DNA from: Cubamyces lactineus
Taxonomy: Eukaryota > Basidiomycota > Agaricomycetes > Polyporales > Polyporaceae
Direction: 5' to 3'
Assembly (NCBI GenBank): GCA_022376465.1
Contig: JACDTU010000001.1
Location: 682,001-746,000 of the forward strand
DNA length: 64,000 bases
Position numbers and translations under genes: made by a program. Below are positions 9,886 to 21,503 of this stretch, in pieces (the first letter of the stretch is position 1; every line of letters begins with the position of its first letter). The notes beneath the pieces are model-generated. The model saw only the letters and a list, made by a program, of their open reading frames with translations, was not told the DNA's origin and did not search any database.

Positions 9886-12122
9886 TCAGAAAAGATGCCA
9901 CAACGAGCTGCGCTGCTGCAACTTCCTGTGCCTCCTCAAACCAGGAAGATTGATGCGCGACAGGATCGCGGGCTCCTCCTCAGCTTCAGACGTGACTTGA
10001 GTAGAGCCGGGTACGGACGGCTCCGTGCGTCTACGCAGGGCGACTTTCCGACGGAACTGCCTCTTGCTGTCGGGACAAAGAAGGATCAGCCCAAAGCACG
10101 AGACTCGGCGAACAAGAATCATGACTCACCACATTGCGTTCGTCGGTGCCACAGCGAGAACTGCTGGACGATCCGCATCCTGAACAGATGTAGACGATCG
10201 GTTCGTGTCGACAGCGAAATTCAGATCGATCGTGGTAGGTGCCGCCGACTGAGTGGCAGTGTTCGAAGCAGACTGCGTATTAGAGGATGCAGTTGTAGAT
10301 GCTTGTGCAGGTGAGGAGAGCACTGTGGAAGACGGCGGGCCGTTGAGGAAGATGGTGCTTGCTCCAGCCGTAGCGAATCCCACAGACGATGATGTTGTGG
10401 AGGATGCGAGTGTAGCAAGAGACGACGAGGAAGATGTTGCTGTAGATAGCGAGGAAGCCGTCGCAGAGACCACAATAGACGATCGTGTGCCCGTAGTGAC
10501 GGAGCCCTGGGACGCAGACGATGCGGCACCGGTTGACGAAGAGAGCCCTGTAGTCGTCGAATCTGAGGACGGCTGGGCGGTCACCGTTACGACTAGGGTG
10601 CTTATGACGGTCGAAGTTGTGACAGCAACTGATTCAACCGGAGCGGTCGTAGTAACAGCCAATGTAGAGGAAGTAGATATATCTGATGCAGTGGTGGAGG
10701 CGGATAGAAGCGACGCGGAGGTCGTGGACACAGGCAGCTCTGGTGAGAGGGACGAGAGTGAGGTCGAGAAGGACGTAGTTTGTGAAAGCGTGGACGCAGA
10801 GATGGATGTAGATGTAGGCGATGCGCTTGCTGTATCAGAAGACGCGGCGGATGTAGTGGACCCTATTTCGGAGGTCGAAGCGACGCTCGTAGCAGCAGAA
10901 GAAAAGGTGGTTGAGATGTAGCTCGAAGAAGCCGTCTCCGACGTGTTGCCTCCCACACCTGCTGTCGCCTGTGCAACGCCGTTACCCAGGAACGGCGTAG
11001 GCACAAACGTAGAGTTCGGACTAGGCGCAGGAAGGCCGTTCGGGTACGAGTCTACAAAGATGTCATCTTGCGCGCCGTCCTTGAAGTTGTACAGGTCCAA
11101 GTAGAAGGGGGGAGAGTAAGTCCCCTCAAACATCTATAGTAAGGACACTTAGCACCGCACGCCTCGGAATGACTTGTATTGAGACTTACGTTGTTGCGCT
11201 CCGCCTGGAACCAGTAGAAGGGTTGCTTAGCTCCGTAAGTGCAGTTGCCGGGGGCAGCGTTGGGCTTCCCGTTATCGGGGTCGGCACCACAACGGCGAGG
11301 GACTTGAGGCTTGGCAAGCGGAACGTTGGAAGTCGAACCAGTTACATTGCACTTAAATCCGGTCATATAGTCTGGACACGGAGAAGATTAGATTCTTTCG
11401 GCGGTGAGTATGGCTAATCAATTGTACTTACTCTGCTCTCCGCCGCTGTCTTGCTGTGGAACACTATGAGATGCTGTGGGGAGGGCAAGTCCTGCCAGGA
11501 TAACTTACCGAGTGGATCCAAAACCATGCGCAATGACATCCTCCTGGGGGACACGGGGGCATGCGTGCAGGGACCTGAAAATCCGTGAAGCGTGTCCAGA
11601 CGCACGTCTGGTTCACGCTGAACACGGTGAAGTCCTCGGGTTGAATCTTGGTGACGTCTGACTCGTACGCAATAGCAAGCGCGCATCCTTTGAGATCGCT
11701 GAACCCGGTAGTATGATATTCTGACGTAGGGCTGTTCGGGCACACGTTGTCCCCCTGGCGAATGTCACCACCCTCGGAAGAGTTGAACCAAGTCGTTGCG
11801 CCCTTGTTGCAGGCGATCTCGGTCGTGGCAGGCTTGCCTGCGGGAAGCTCGAAGAAGTCTCCCGGGTTGGGTGGATAGTCGAGGTGGCCATGGAACCACC
11901 ATTGTTGGAAAGTGTAGTTCATGAGAGGCGCTACAGGCCGATTGTCGTAGTCAAAGGTCTTGTCCGTGACGTTGAACCCATACATGCTTGGATGCCAGAT
12001 CGCTGTGACAGTAGCAGCTCAGTAGGGTGCATGAGATGTTACAAGAGGAGATATCACTTACAAGCATGGCCGGAAGCGAGGGGGAGGGCACCTGCAAGGG
12101 CGATGAGAAGTGCGGCGATCAT
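9886..12122 (-). CDS. AA14-type lytic polysaccharide monooxygenase, copy A (long Ser/Thr-rich extension)
   Basis: Six exons on the minus strand (12062..12122, 11509..12002, 11432..11453, 11190..11371, 10130..11133, 9886..10066), 647 aa. An 18-residue signal peptide ends L-A-S-G before His19, which becomes the mature His1. The AA14 body carries [24 protein letters not shown] and N-Y-M-T-G-F-K-C. The copper histidine brace maps to mature H1, H100 (in S-E-Y-H-T-T-G) and Y177, matching the His1/His99/Tyr176 I recall for PcoAA14B. Known AA14 enzymes oxidise xylan bound to cellulose. After the M-F-E-G-T-Y block (exon 5) comes a Ser/Thr-rich region of about 250 residues, probably O-glycosylated. Exon 5 would read to a TGA at 10126-10128, but GTGAGT there starts a 63-nt intron with a ctgat branch site, adding a basic 60-residue tail. 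Confidence 0.85.
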
Positions 12123-13375
12123 CTTGATGTTCGTGTATCGTTGGAGGTCTATGTCTGTAAAAGTTTCGAAGCTATGTGCGGAAGATGTGGATTTGTTGGA
12201 CCAGCCCAAGGACCCGGTCGATCAACTCAGGAGAACCTGTCTCCGAGAACGAGCCTAAGCCGAAAGGAGAGGAGAGTGCGCAGATGCGAATCGACCGCGA
12301 GTCGACGACGTCCATCCGCCCGCTCGCCCCGAGGGATGATATACAGGGCGCGCTTGTGGGGAGAATAAGAGAGCTAAAAACAGTGCTGCCATTGTTCTGG
12401 TAGCGACGTCGTACACCTGCCTTTCACAGACAATAGACCACATATATTTACCGCGATGCCGTGTGTCCGGCCATCATAACGCCGTCGGTAGCAACGTCAG
12501 CGAGCACGCGTCGGTTTGCTATCGATGACTCGAGACTGGTCGTCGTTGTGGTCGATGCCCAAGGGCCAGTCCCAACCGACGCGTCTTTGGCGGGAGCGCC
12601 GGCGTCTATGGTACACAAACAGATACAAGCACAACGCGATCACGTGAGCTTTAGGGGTGGGCGCGTCGGGCGCTAACAGAGTAGACTTGTCGCCGGTACC
12701 AGTGGACAAGGCTCAAGTCCCTTGCAGTTCTACGCGAGAGAACCAGGACTTTCCGGCACTCCTGGCAATGCATCTACCAATCAACCAAGAGTAACTGTGC
12801 TATCAGGTATGAACCCCAGTGGATCTCCAATACCTTTCGTTCTACGTTCGGAATTTGTTACCCATGAACTTCGGACCGACTCCACGTCAGAAGGAACCCA
12901 GACTTCACGATATCGGAAGACGGTTAGAACGACAGAATATCAAGCTGTCAAACACGTGCATACCACGTACCGGAGGGAAAACTGTGAAGTAGCTCGGTTT
13001 TGTATAGAACTCATTCGCATCTGGGCCAACTCGGATTGCGCGAAGGATATCCGCGAGCCGACACAGATTCTCGGTTGAGGTTGCAATCCCCTGCTCATCG
13101 TCTTGTCTAGGCCTTAGATCTTCCGTATGCACATGCCCTTCCGCGGGCGGATTCAACCTTGCAACTCATCTACAGCGCGGCTGTTGACAAGTGCCCGATG
13201 TTCCAACGTCGGATATTAGCCTGTCTCATAGATTCGGCTCTTCTGCACAGAGGCCTCGTATCCGCCCCCAAACTCTATAAAGTATGGCCCATCTGCGTCC
13301 CTCCCAACACCACCAACCTCACCCACCCATCACCCAGTAGCCTAGCGAGTACCCGGTGTTCTCCAAAGCTACATC
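12123..13375. promoter_or_regulatory. Divergent intergenic region; TATA box TATAAAG at 13276-13282
   Basis: 1.25 kb between the AA14-A start (minus) and the acidic-protein start (plus). TATAAAG at 13276-13282 lies about 95 bases before the plus-strand ATG. A weaker TATAT on the minus strand near 12337-12344 is about 220 bases before the AA14-A ATG. A minus frame at 12905-13156 has some protein-like composition, but no family and no splice partners were found. Confidence 0.4.
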
Positions 13376-14894
13376 ATGTCTTCTCTCGCTGCCACCAACG
13401 CAACCCTTGCTGGCCTTGGGTTCGCCTACGACAATGACTCCATCGACTCCGACTCTTCGCACTCCTCTAGCGATGAAAGCTATAGCAGCCTCTTCTCGCA
13501 GATCTCCGCAGTTCTCGTAGCCTCCCATGACTCCGACGTAGAAGAAGCACCCGATGAGGTGGAGGAAAACCACTGGCACGTTACATACTACCCCGAGTCG
13601 GAGACAGAGATCAACGATCTCGAGCCTTCCCTCGGCGACCCCGAGGTCTCGGATTTCATACCCTGGCCTACCAGGTAAGCAGACCTTGGTAACTTCTCCG
13701 CACATCCTCGGCTCACTTGACTGCAATAGCCCTGAGCCAACTTCGGGCGCACAGTCTATAGGTTCTCAGGCTTCACTACGGCCGCAACCTGATTGTCGGC
13801 GGGCGCGCCTCACCCCAACCATCGACCGTGGCTACGAAGCCGATGCCGACAGTCCTCGTGCACGACGTCGCCAGCATCGCCGTGATTGGCACAAAGCTCC
13901 CCGTCGTCAGGCCGCCCGCTATCCTATCCCGCATGCCCAACCCGTCATTGAGGACCTGCCCTCTCTTGTCAGAATCGAAGATAGCAGCACTTCAGACGCG
14001 CCTTCTCCTTCTCCTTCTCCTACCCAGAACTCCGTTACTTCCAACACATTTGCGAATGGTGCAACTGAAGGCCTCGGTCTGGATCTCCCCGCTTTCGACG
14101 ACATCAACAGCACCGCCGAAGAAGGCGAATTCGTCGATGTCGAGTTGGAGCAGGATATCCCCGGGCGGAGCCACATGGACACGTCGGATTCCGACTCTGA
14201 ATGTGACGTCGGCAGCTACGAGTACGACTCGGACGACTCGGACGAGGATCACTACTACGACGAATCCCACCTAGGCGAGTACGACTACGACCCGGAGGAC
14301 AGCAGGGTGCACTATCTCGTCCAGCATGTCCGACCGGTAATCGAAGACCTCCCTTCTCTCGAGGAGCTCCAAGCTCGCATGTCGGCTACGAACGATGAGG
14401 AGGCCCAGGCCTCTTCCTCCGAGTCGGCCTCTCCAACTTCGGAAGAGAACTTCTACACCATCGAAGTCGAGAGCCCTTCCCCCATCCCCTCAGGAGGCCA
14501 AGAAGAACCCTTTGCCGAGTCCTCATTGCCCTACACCATCCCAAGGGGCGTCGGGCTCGGCTTCATGTTCGATTACCCCTTCCCCCCTCCCCCTCCCCCT
14601 CCCCACCCCACGCCGTACGACGGGTTCGACACGATTGACCTGTCGGACGACGCGCCCCCCACGCACACCCACGACATCCCTGACTCCCCTGACCTCCGCC
14701 CTCACTGTGTGGTGGAATCCCCCTCGCCGATTGTGCTCGCTTCCCCTATACCCTGCGCGGCGTTCCGGCGGTTCGACGACCTGTTACACCATAACCCGTG
14801 GACGGAGTCCTCTACGGACTTCCACTCCACCATGCAGGTCGCCGCTCGGCAACCCTTTGCTATGGACCTCGAGCGCGGTGACCAGAGCGCGTGA
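13376..14894 (+). CDS. Hypothetical acidic low-complexity protein
   Basis: Two exons, 13376..13674 and 13730..14894, joined across a 55-nt GTAAGC..ATAG intron in phase; 487 aa. The protein is rich in Asp, Glu, Ser and Pro, with long acidic runs (S-D-D-S-D-E-D-H-Y-Y-D-E). It has two copies of P-V-I-E-D-L-P-S-L (around 13940 and 14337) and a proline run P-P-P-P-P-P-P-H-P near 14585. No membrane segment, signal peptide or enzyme motif is visible. It is probably largely disordered. Its place between the two AA14 genes gives no functional hint, and I recognise no family. Confidence 0.65.
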
Positions 14895-14986
14895 GGTCTG
14901 ATCCTGGTTTTGAATGGACATTTCGGACATTGCAGTGATACGTAGACGGACTCTTGCTCGAGCATTGTATACATGGACACTTTCAC

Positions 14987-15092
14987 GATAGACACGAGGA
15001 CGTTCCTATGGATAGACACACGGACATTCCACACACGGACATTCCTATGATAGACACACGGACGCTCTTATGATAGACACATGGACATTTGA
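14987..15092. repeat. Imperfect short tandem repeat, unit about 18-24 bp
   Basis: Four to five degenerate copies of a unit like GATAGACACACGGACATTCC(TAT) occur head to tail just downstream of the acidic-protein stop. Unit lengths vary between 18 and 24 bases. It is a noncoding minisatellite in the convergent 3' region between that gene and AA14-B. Confidence 0.75.
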
Positions 15093-15312
15093 CACTCAAC
15101 GATTGCTTCACGGACACTACGTCGAGCCACATGCAAATAGATGTATTATAGTGATAGACTTCCGTCAAGATACATACAGTCTTGCAACCAGACATGCAGT
15201 GACAACGCAGTCCTTGAAGATTGGAAACCAACAATCTAGGGAGGTAATAGTAGGCTTACGATACAGGAGACAACATTGATGAATACAGCTAGTGAGGGAA
15301 AGGTACGATCGC

Positions 15313-16767
15313 TCAGAACGGGTGCCACAGGCTGAAGGACCTGCGCTTCGTTTCTGATCGTGCGAACCACGCAAAGGAGAGCGAGCGGCGTCGTAAGATG
15401 CTGTTCCCATCGGCGCTGCGACGCTTGGCACTGCATGCCATATCGAGTGTCAGCGCCGCACACACACTTGGCCAACCGTACTGAATTCTCACCAAGAAGA
15501 ACAACGGCCTGGAGGGGTGCCGAACGGGACCTGGTTTGTCGGCTGAGAAGTAGGAGCTGCCGCCCCAGGGGAGGTCGAGGTTGCCGACGCTGTTGCCTGT
15601 GGCTGTTGGAGAGTGGGAACGACTGTAGAGTTGGGGCTTGGGGGTGGGATATCGGCATACGAGTCTACGAAGATATCGTCCTGCGCGCCACCCTTGAAGT
15701 TGTACAGGTATAGATAGAACGGAGGCGCATAAGTGCCCTCAAACATCTACGTATCGCGAACGTAGGCGTGTTTCCTGTCAGTGCTCGATGGCTCTCTAAG
15801 AGAAGCGAAGGTGCTTACGTTGTTGCGTTCCGCCTGGAACCAGTAGAATGGCTGCTTAGCGCCATAAGTGCAATTGCCAGGGCTTGCTTCAGGCTTCCCG
15901 AAGTCTGGATCTGCACCGCAACGTCGTGGGACCTGCGGTTTGGCTAGAGGGACGGTCGATGTTGAGCCGGTCACATTGCACTTGAATCCGGTCATGTAGT
16001 CTTATACAAAATATTAGTCCAGCCATCCGCGAGCGGACCGGGCAGTCTTGTAGCAAGCTTACTTTGTTCCCCTCCACTGTCAGGCTATATCGCGTTCTAT
16101 TAGTGTGTTGCTCGTTACCATTCACGGAATACATACCGAATGAATCCAGAACCACGCGCAATGACAACCTCCTTCGGGGCACGGGGGCATCCTGGCCGGT
16201 ACAGCAAAGTCCGTGAAGCGGTTCCATACGCAAGTTTGGTTGACACTGAACACCGTGAAGTCTTCCGGCTGGATTTTGGTGACATCCGACTCGTATGCAA
16301 TAGCCAGGGCACACCCCTTGAGGTCGCTGAAGCCAGTAGTGTGGTATGCTGCAGGCGTGCTCCCCGGGCAAGGATCGTTGCCGCTGCGGATATCTCCGCC
16401 TTCAGAAGAATTGAACCAGGTGGTAGCGCCTTTGTTGCACGCGATCTCGGCGGTCGCTACCTGACCTGCAGGTAGCTCGAAGAAGTCTCCTGGGTGTGGT
16501 GGATAGTCTAGATGTCCATGAAACCACCACTGCTCAAAGGTATAGTTGATGAGAGGCGCGACGGGGCGATTGTCGTAAGGAAAGGTCTTGTCGGTGACGT
16601 TAAACCCGTACATGCTTGGATGCCAGATCGCTGTAAGGAACGATACCCGCCAAATCAATATCTTCTTTGTGTCATCATGGGCCACGAAGCTTACAAGCAT
16701 GACCACGGGCAGTAGTGATTCCATAGGAAGCCACGCCTAGAAGAGAAAGCACTAGCGTCGCGAGCAT
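15313..16767 (-). CDS. AA14-type lytic polysaccharide monooxygenase, copy B (short linker)
   Basis: Six exons on the minus strand (16695..16767, 16137..16630, 16063..16084, 15819..16000, 15493..15746, 15313..15430), 380 aa. Exons 2, 3 and 4 have exactly the same lengths (494, 22, 182 nt) as in copy A, so the two are duplicates. A 22-residue signal peptide precedes His23, the mature His1. The body closely matches copy A, with [14 protein letters not shown] and C-A-W-F-W-I-H-S, and retains the brace His and Tyr. The Ser/Thr extension is reduced to about 45 residues rich in Pro, Ser, Thr and Ala. As in copy A, exon 5 seems to end TGG-TGA (stop at 15489-15491) but GTGAGA there begins a 62-nt intron leading to a basic tail that ends S-L-W-H-P-F. 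A secreted copper oxidase acting on plant cell-wall xylan or cellulose is the likely role. Confidence 0.85.
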
Positions 16768-17846
16768 GTCTAGGAACTGCAGGATTCAGATGACACCACA
16801 GGGGGCGCGAGCACCAGGCTCCAAAGCAGTATACAAGCAGGGATACGAGAACGAGAACCGACACACACGGTATCGTTGCTTACGGATGGAGATTTAAGTC
16901 GTGGCTGGCACGGTGGCAGCCTCACGGTGTGCCTGGCTATTGTTCGCTGCACAATGAACAATGGGTCTGCGCGGGATCACAGGTGATTGCATTTGCGCGA
17001 TTCCAGAGAGCCTGTAGATACAGAGCTATTGAGCGAACCTCCTGCCAACCAGTCATTGGAACTTGTAGTGAGCATGTCCGGGAGGAGAAGAGGAAAGAAC
17101 GAGCAGTGGCTAGTGGCACGACGCCGCGGCGGGGTGGGCGGTAGTAGCGTGGTCTAACCATAAATGGCAATGGGCGGGATTGTGTAGCGCGTGGAAGAAG
17201 CGCCCGTGACTTGCTTCTCGCCCTCCAACTCGACCCGCTGCTACAGTATGTTTCTCACATACCGCTTTCTCGCGAAGGTCTCTGCTGTCGCCCAAGACAC
17301 TGGTCTCGCAGCTGCACCCTTGTACTTGACTTGCCTCTTGATTGCACTCTATGATTGCTTTGCTCCGCTTGGATACTGGAAATGAGAGCGCTTTGTCCCG
17401 CTTCGGCTTGAAGCGCTATGCTTGACTATATGTGCATCCAAGCTACCGCAGGTCAAACAACCCTACGACGCCACCGCCCGCTTGTATCTAGCTTCTGCTA
17501 TATAGCGCCTCTGTAGTGCTGGTACAAACGTCCTGCCCCGAACAGCATCACCCGTCTCTCCCACTGCTCAGTCTCAGTCCTTTACAGCAGCACTACCCTG
17601 TACAAGCATGAGAATTCGTCGCGCTATTGGAACCTCTGACTCTACATATCAGCTTCCAGACAGAGCCGATTCCCCTCAATACGGGCGCTCGCCTCCTGCA
17701 AGTGCCGGCAACACCTATGTCGCCCAAGGGCCCCCAAAGAGCTTACCCGACGTCCCTCTGAACCCTGATGCAAGTGCCACATAGCCATCTTCGTGTATCT
17801 CCTGCTGATCTCACACCAACAGCATCGTTACTGTACGCCACCGCCC
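16768..17846. promoter_or_regulatory. Divergent intergenic region with TATA candidates
   Basis: A minus-strand TATACT at about 16829-16834 lies near 65 bases before the AA14-B ATG. CTATATAG at 17498-17505 lies about 103 bases before an ATG at 17608 that opens a 58-codon frame ending at a TAG (17782-17784). That frame may be a 5' exon or upstream ORF of the next gene, but no in-phase GT..AG junction to it was found. The rest looks noncoding. Confidence 0.4.
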
Positions 17847-18464
17847 ATGGATCCTCGCTTCATCGACCAACCTAGAGAGAAGGACGACTTCCCACAATAC
17901 AATGGACGCCGTACCCTCCCCGGTGGCTTTGAAGAAGTTACGGTCAACCATTATCCAACTGCCCCAGACGGCTCTAAGAACAATCCATACGTTGTAGAAG
18001 ACGACGAGAACGCAAGACGCCACAGGGAAGCTCGACGCCAGTCCGTACATTCCAGCAAGTCTGAGAGTAGCAGCAGTAGGCGTTCGTCAAAGTCGCCGTC
18101 CCGTCACTCTTCTCGTGCAACGCCTGTGCCTACCCGCAAGGCGCCTGCTCCGCCTTCGCACACGCCCCCAGCCTCATCCTCATCCTCGTCCTCTTCGCGC
18201 ACTACGCGAAGCAGCTCGAGCAAGGGATCCGCCACTCCGCCTGGGCTCACGCCGACTGGTAGAGCCAGATACCAGAAGACCGCTGCAGATGGCTTCACCC
18301 CGAAAGCTCCCTCGCCGTTGAAGCAAGTGGCGTACGCGGCCTCGCCGCGTATGAACACACCTGTTTCGAATGCCTGGTATGTTCCTCCGAAGAAACATTC
18401 CACTGGGTCTGTTGTTGTGGCGGAATCCGAGAGCTCTTCGGACTCCGAATATTCCGACTATTAA
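17847..18464 (+). CDS. Hypothetical Ser-rich protein
   Basis: The frame from ATG 17847 to TAA at 18462-18464 encodes 205 aa. The N-terminus is M-D-P-R-F-I-D-Q-P-R, then a short possibly folded piece (L-P-G-G-F-E-E-V-T-V-N), a charged stretch, and a long region of Ser, Arg, Lys and Pro repeats (S-S-S-S-R-R-S-S-K-S), ending acidic with S-E-S-S-S-D-S-E-Y-S-D-Y. It is likely disordered and a good phosphorylation target. No family is recognised. The upstream frame 17608-17784 shares the theme D-S-P-Q-Y-G versus D-F-P-Q-Y-N-G and could be a related exon, so the true start is uncertain. Confidence 0.55.
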   Translation: MDPRFIDQPREKDDFPQYNGRRTLPGGFEEVTVNHYPTAPDGSKNNPYVVEDDENARRHREARRQSVHSSKSESSSSRRSSKSPSRHSSRATPVPTRKAPAPPSHTPPASSSSSSSSRTTRSSSSKGSATPPGLTPTGRARYQKTAADGFTPKAPSPLKQVAYAASPRMNTPVSNAWYVPPKKHSTGSVVVAESESSSDSEYSDY

Positions 18465-19071
18465 TGAGCGGGTGACAAGGCTGCAGTCAATGAATCCCTG
18501 CGGCTCGTCCCTGAATAAGAGGAAGCCTGTCTCTCCGAGTGCTCATAGATCGTCCCGAGGTTTCCGCCAACTCACACACACTCCTTGCTTCCTACTTCCC
18601 GTCGTATCTCTACAAGTTTGTACACACTCCTTAGCACCTCCGTTATAGCTTCCAGTCAATGTAGCTCATGCACATACGTCGCGAATCTGCGAGCCTTGTG
18701 AATATATCCCATGTTCCATTCCTGCACAGAATATACACTTCCAGAACATCTACATATCCGATTATGAGATTCTACCGTGGGCACGACTAACGAGGCAAAC
18801 ATATCATACACTTGACATCCATCCAAAACATGCCCCCAAAGCATGAGTAACAGTGTGCTACAATCCGTATGGTACCCGCGACCAAAAATATATAGCATGC
18901 GAAAGCGGAAGAGGAACGCGACCGCAGCGCCTGTGCGTCGAGCAGCCGCCTCCTATGATGACGATGATACCGACAGCTGTGACAAGCTGGCATAATGCGA
19001 CGCCAACGACCCGCTCGTGCCCTTCCGCCGGCCCTGGAGCGAGAAGGCAGTGGGCGGACTCCTGGGAGAGT
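18465..19071. other. Convergent 3' region, no gene seen
   Basis: 607 bases between the Ser-rich gene and the phosphate transporter, both of which end here. It holds both 3' UTRs. If the last transporter intron is retained, its frame continues to a stop at 18953. Confidence 0.4.
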
Positions 19072-21503
19072 CTAACGGTTGTAGCTTGATCGGTGCCGAC
19101 TGGAATCCGCTGGCATCGAAGAACCCAGGACTGTTTGGACTAGTGCATGACGCGGGCACAGCTGAGCGGGATGCTTGATGAGCGTTGCAATTCCAAACAA
19201 TGATCGTCCACGGGGAATTGTGGGAGCACTCACGTTGGATGAAGTCGTCTTGGCTCTCGTTGGACAGGTGCTCCAGCGTCTTCTGGTTCGTCTCGGGTAT
19301 GAGCATGGTAGAGAGGATGCCCGTAAACATGAAGAACGCGAATATCTCCAAGCTACAAAAGATAGCGTCAGAGCCAGCGAACATTCATACGGACCAGCTG
19401 CTTCAAACGTACATGTGATCGAGGAACTTATTCTCGCCGCCCACGTCTTTGAGCCACTGAAAGGCGAGCTGAACGACGACCGCGCCCAACTTGCCACTGG
19501 CTGCCGATATGCCGTGCGCTGTCGCCCGATATCGCGTTGGGAACACCTCTCCGGGTATAATGAAAGTTGTGGTGTTCGGGCCGAAGTTCTGGAAGAAATT
19601 TGCCAAGCAATACAGCGCGACGAACATCGCGCGCCCGCCAGAGGAGTCATTCATCCTTTTGTAGGCGAAACCTTCCATGAAAGGTCGGCCGTAAGATACT
19701 ATCCTTGCACAACTGACGTGTAAGAAGTGAGAGGGACTCACCCATGACGAGGAAGAGAACTGTGAGCGTCGTGAACCCCATGAACTGGATAGGCTTCCGC
19801 CCCCAGCGATCGATGAAGACGAAAGACGCCCAATACCCAGGCACAAGTCCAGCGACCGACAAGACGAGGTTTCCCAGACTCAAATTGTGTAGGTTCTGGT
19901 ATATCGTCGCAGCGGCGGGAAGACCCTTTTTCGGTGAACCGAAACCGATAGCGCCGAGGATAATCGACGAGTTCAGCCCAAGACCATAGAACGCGGTCTA
20001 TACATCCAACACACACGCGGGGGTCAGCGACACGATTCCACGGCACGAGAAGGTACACGGGGCTCACGTCTAACGCGAACCAAGAATACGCCGTGCCGAT
20101 TAGAATCTTCAAGTTCTCCCACTTGGCGAAGTAACTCCTGAAGTCGTTCCTCGTGGCTTGCCGGGCGATTATCCGCTGGATCGGGGCGTCCGGCTCGACG
20201 GTGTACGTTTCCGACTCTGCGAGTAGGAAGCTTAAGTCTCGGCTCGCCTGGCGGATGTTGCGCTCGATGTCTATGGTGAAGCGGGGAGTCTCCGGGATGG
20301 TCAGCCGGAAGTAGAGCGCGATCGCGCCCGGGATGCACCCGAGCCCGACGATGAGGCGCCAGATTTGGTCGATAGAGTGGAGGACGTCCGAAGGAGTTCC
20401 ATGTATAAAAGAGTGTTTGTATGCTGAGATGATGATGAAGGAAAAGAGCGTAGCGGCTGTACAAAGTCGTATGTTATATAGGCGCTAGATTGAGGAGATG
20501 CGCAGCACGCCGTACGGACACTCACATAGCTGGCCCCATCCCTGGTTCGCAAAAACTGCGGCCATGACCCTACCGCGAATATAGACAGAGGAGAACTCGG
20601 AGGATATCACAGCGCTGATAGGATAGTCCCCACCGATTCCCAAACCCATCTTCATCGCGAACATTAGCGGGCGAAAGAAAGGTACGAAGGAACTTGAAGG
20701 ATGGGACGCACGATGAACCGCCAAAAGATAATCACGCCGACCACGCTGACAGCAATGCTTGGTGCGCACATTGCCTGTCCAAAGGTAGCGATCAAGATGA
20801 TCAAGAGCTCCATGCCATCTACAAGATTACGTATAAGAGGTGAGTACTAGTGGATGAGTAGCAGTAGGGACGTGTTCTATCACATATGCGTTTGCGACCC
20901 AAGACATCCCCAAGCCATCCAAACAGCAACTGCCCGAGCAGGACACCAGCGGGGGTGGCTATCTTGATGCCGACTTCCTGTGCAGTACTGAGCGTACGAT
21001 TGGGTATACTTGAGAAGTCTGCTTGGGCGTCTGTGTTTTCTGTTGTGGAACCATTCAATCGCAATGCAGTAGATGTAGATCGGCACAACGTACGTGAGCC
21101 ATACAAGTAGCCCAACATCACGGATACTATGTTGATCGCGAAGATGTCATAGCTATTCAAGAGGTGTGATGAACACCTTGAATGCCGAAGGGATTAATGC
21201 CGCGAATACTCACGCGTCCGTAAAGAAGCCGGCACCGGAGACAAACGCGATCTTGACGTGGAACCAGCTAGGACACACAAACCCATAAGAGATAAGATCT
21301 TGCTAGACAAGCTAAGCGACGCAGGCAAACACTGGCACTTACGAGAATTGGGCATTGTCGACCTCGTTCAGCAAAGCGCGCCTATTCTCGTTCAGGCGAA
21401 CGACCGCATGGCCGACTGGCGTGCTCCTGGCCGCGTGGTGGACGCTTCTGACGTCTAAACTCTTCGCCCTGATGATCCCTGACGAAGTCTTGATACCAGG
21501 CAT
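19072..21503 (-). CDS. PHO84-type inorganic phosphate:H+ symporter, copy 1 (MFS)
   Basis: Multi-exon minus-strand gene starting at ATG 21503 (M-P-G-I-K-T-S). The cytoplasmic N-terminus leads into W-F-H-V-K, G-A-G-F-F-T-D-A-Y-D-I-F-A-I-N, and the PHO84 signatures G-Q-L-L-F-G-W-L-G-D-V-L-G-R-K-R, G-I-G-G-D-Y-P-I-S-A-V, F-A-N-Q-G-W-G-Q and I-P-E-T-P-R-F-T. The C-terminal half has G-Y-W-A-S-F-V-F-I-D-R-W-G-R-K-P-I-Q, F-F-Q-N-F-G-P-N-T-T-T-F and P-G-E-V-F-P-T-R-Y-R. The size fits twelve transmembrane helices. It imports phosphate with protons across the plasma membrane and is normally induced by phosphate starvation. The last intron (donor GTGAGT after D-D-F-I-Q) gives a stop at 19072; if unspliced the frame ends at 18953. 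Confidence 0.88.

Noticed and set aside
10253..10921. Acidic 222-codon open frame on the plus strand
   Set aside because: It is the antisense of the Ser/Thr-rich region of AA14 copy A; low-complexity Ser codons give long open antisense frames.
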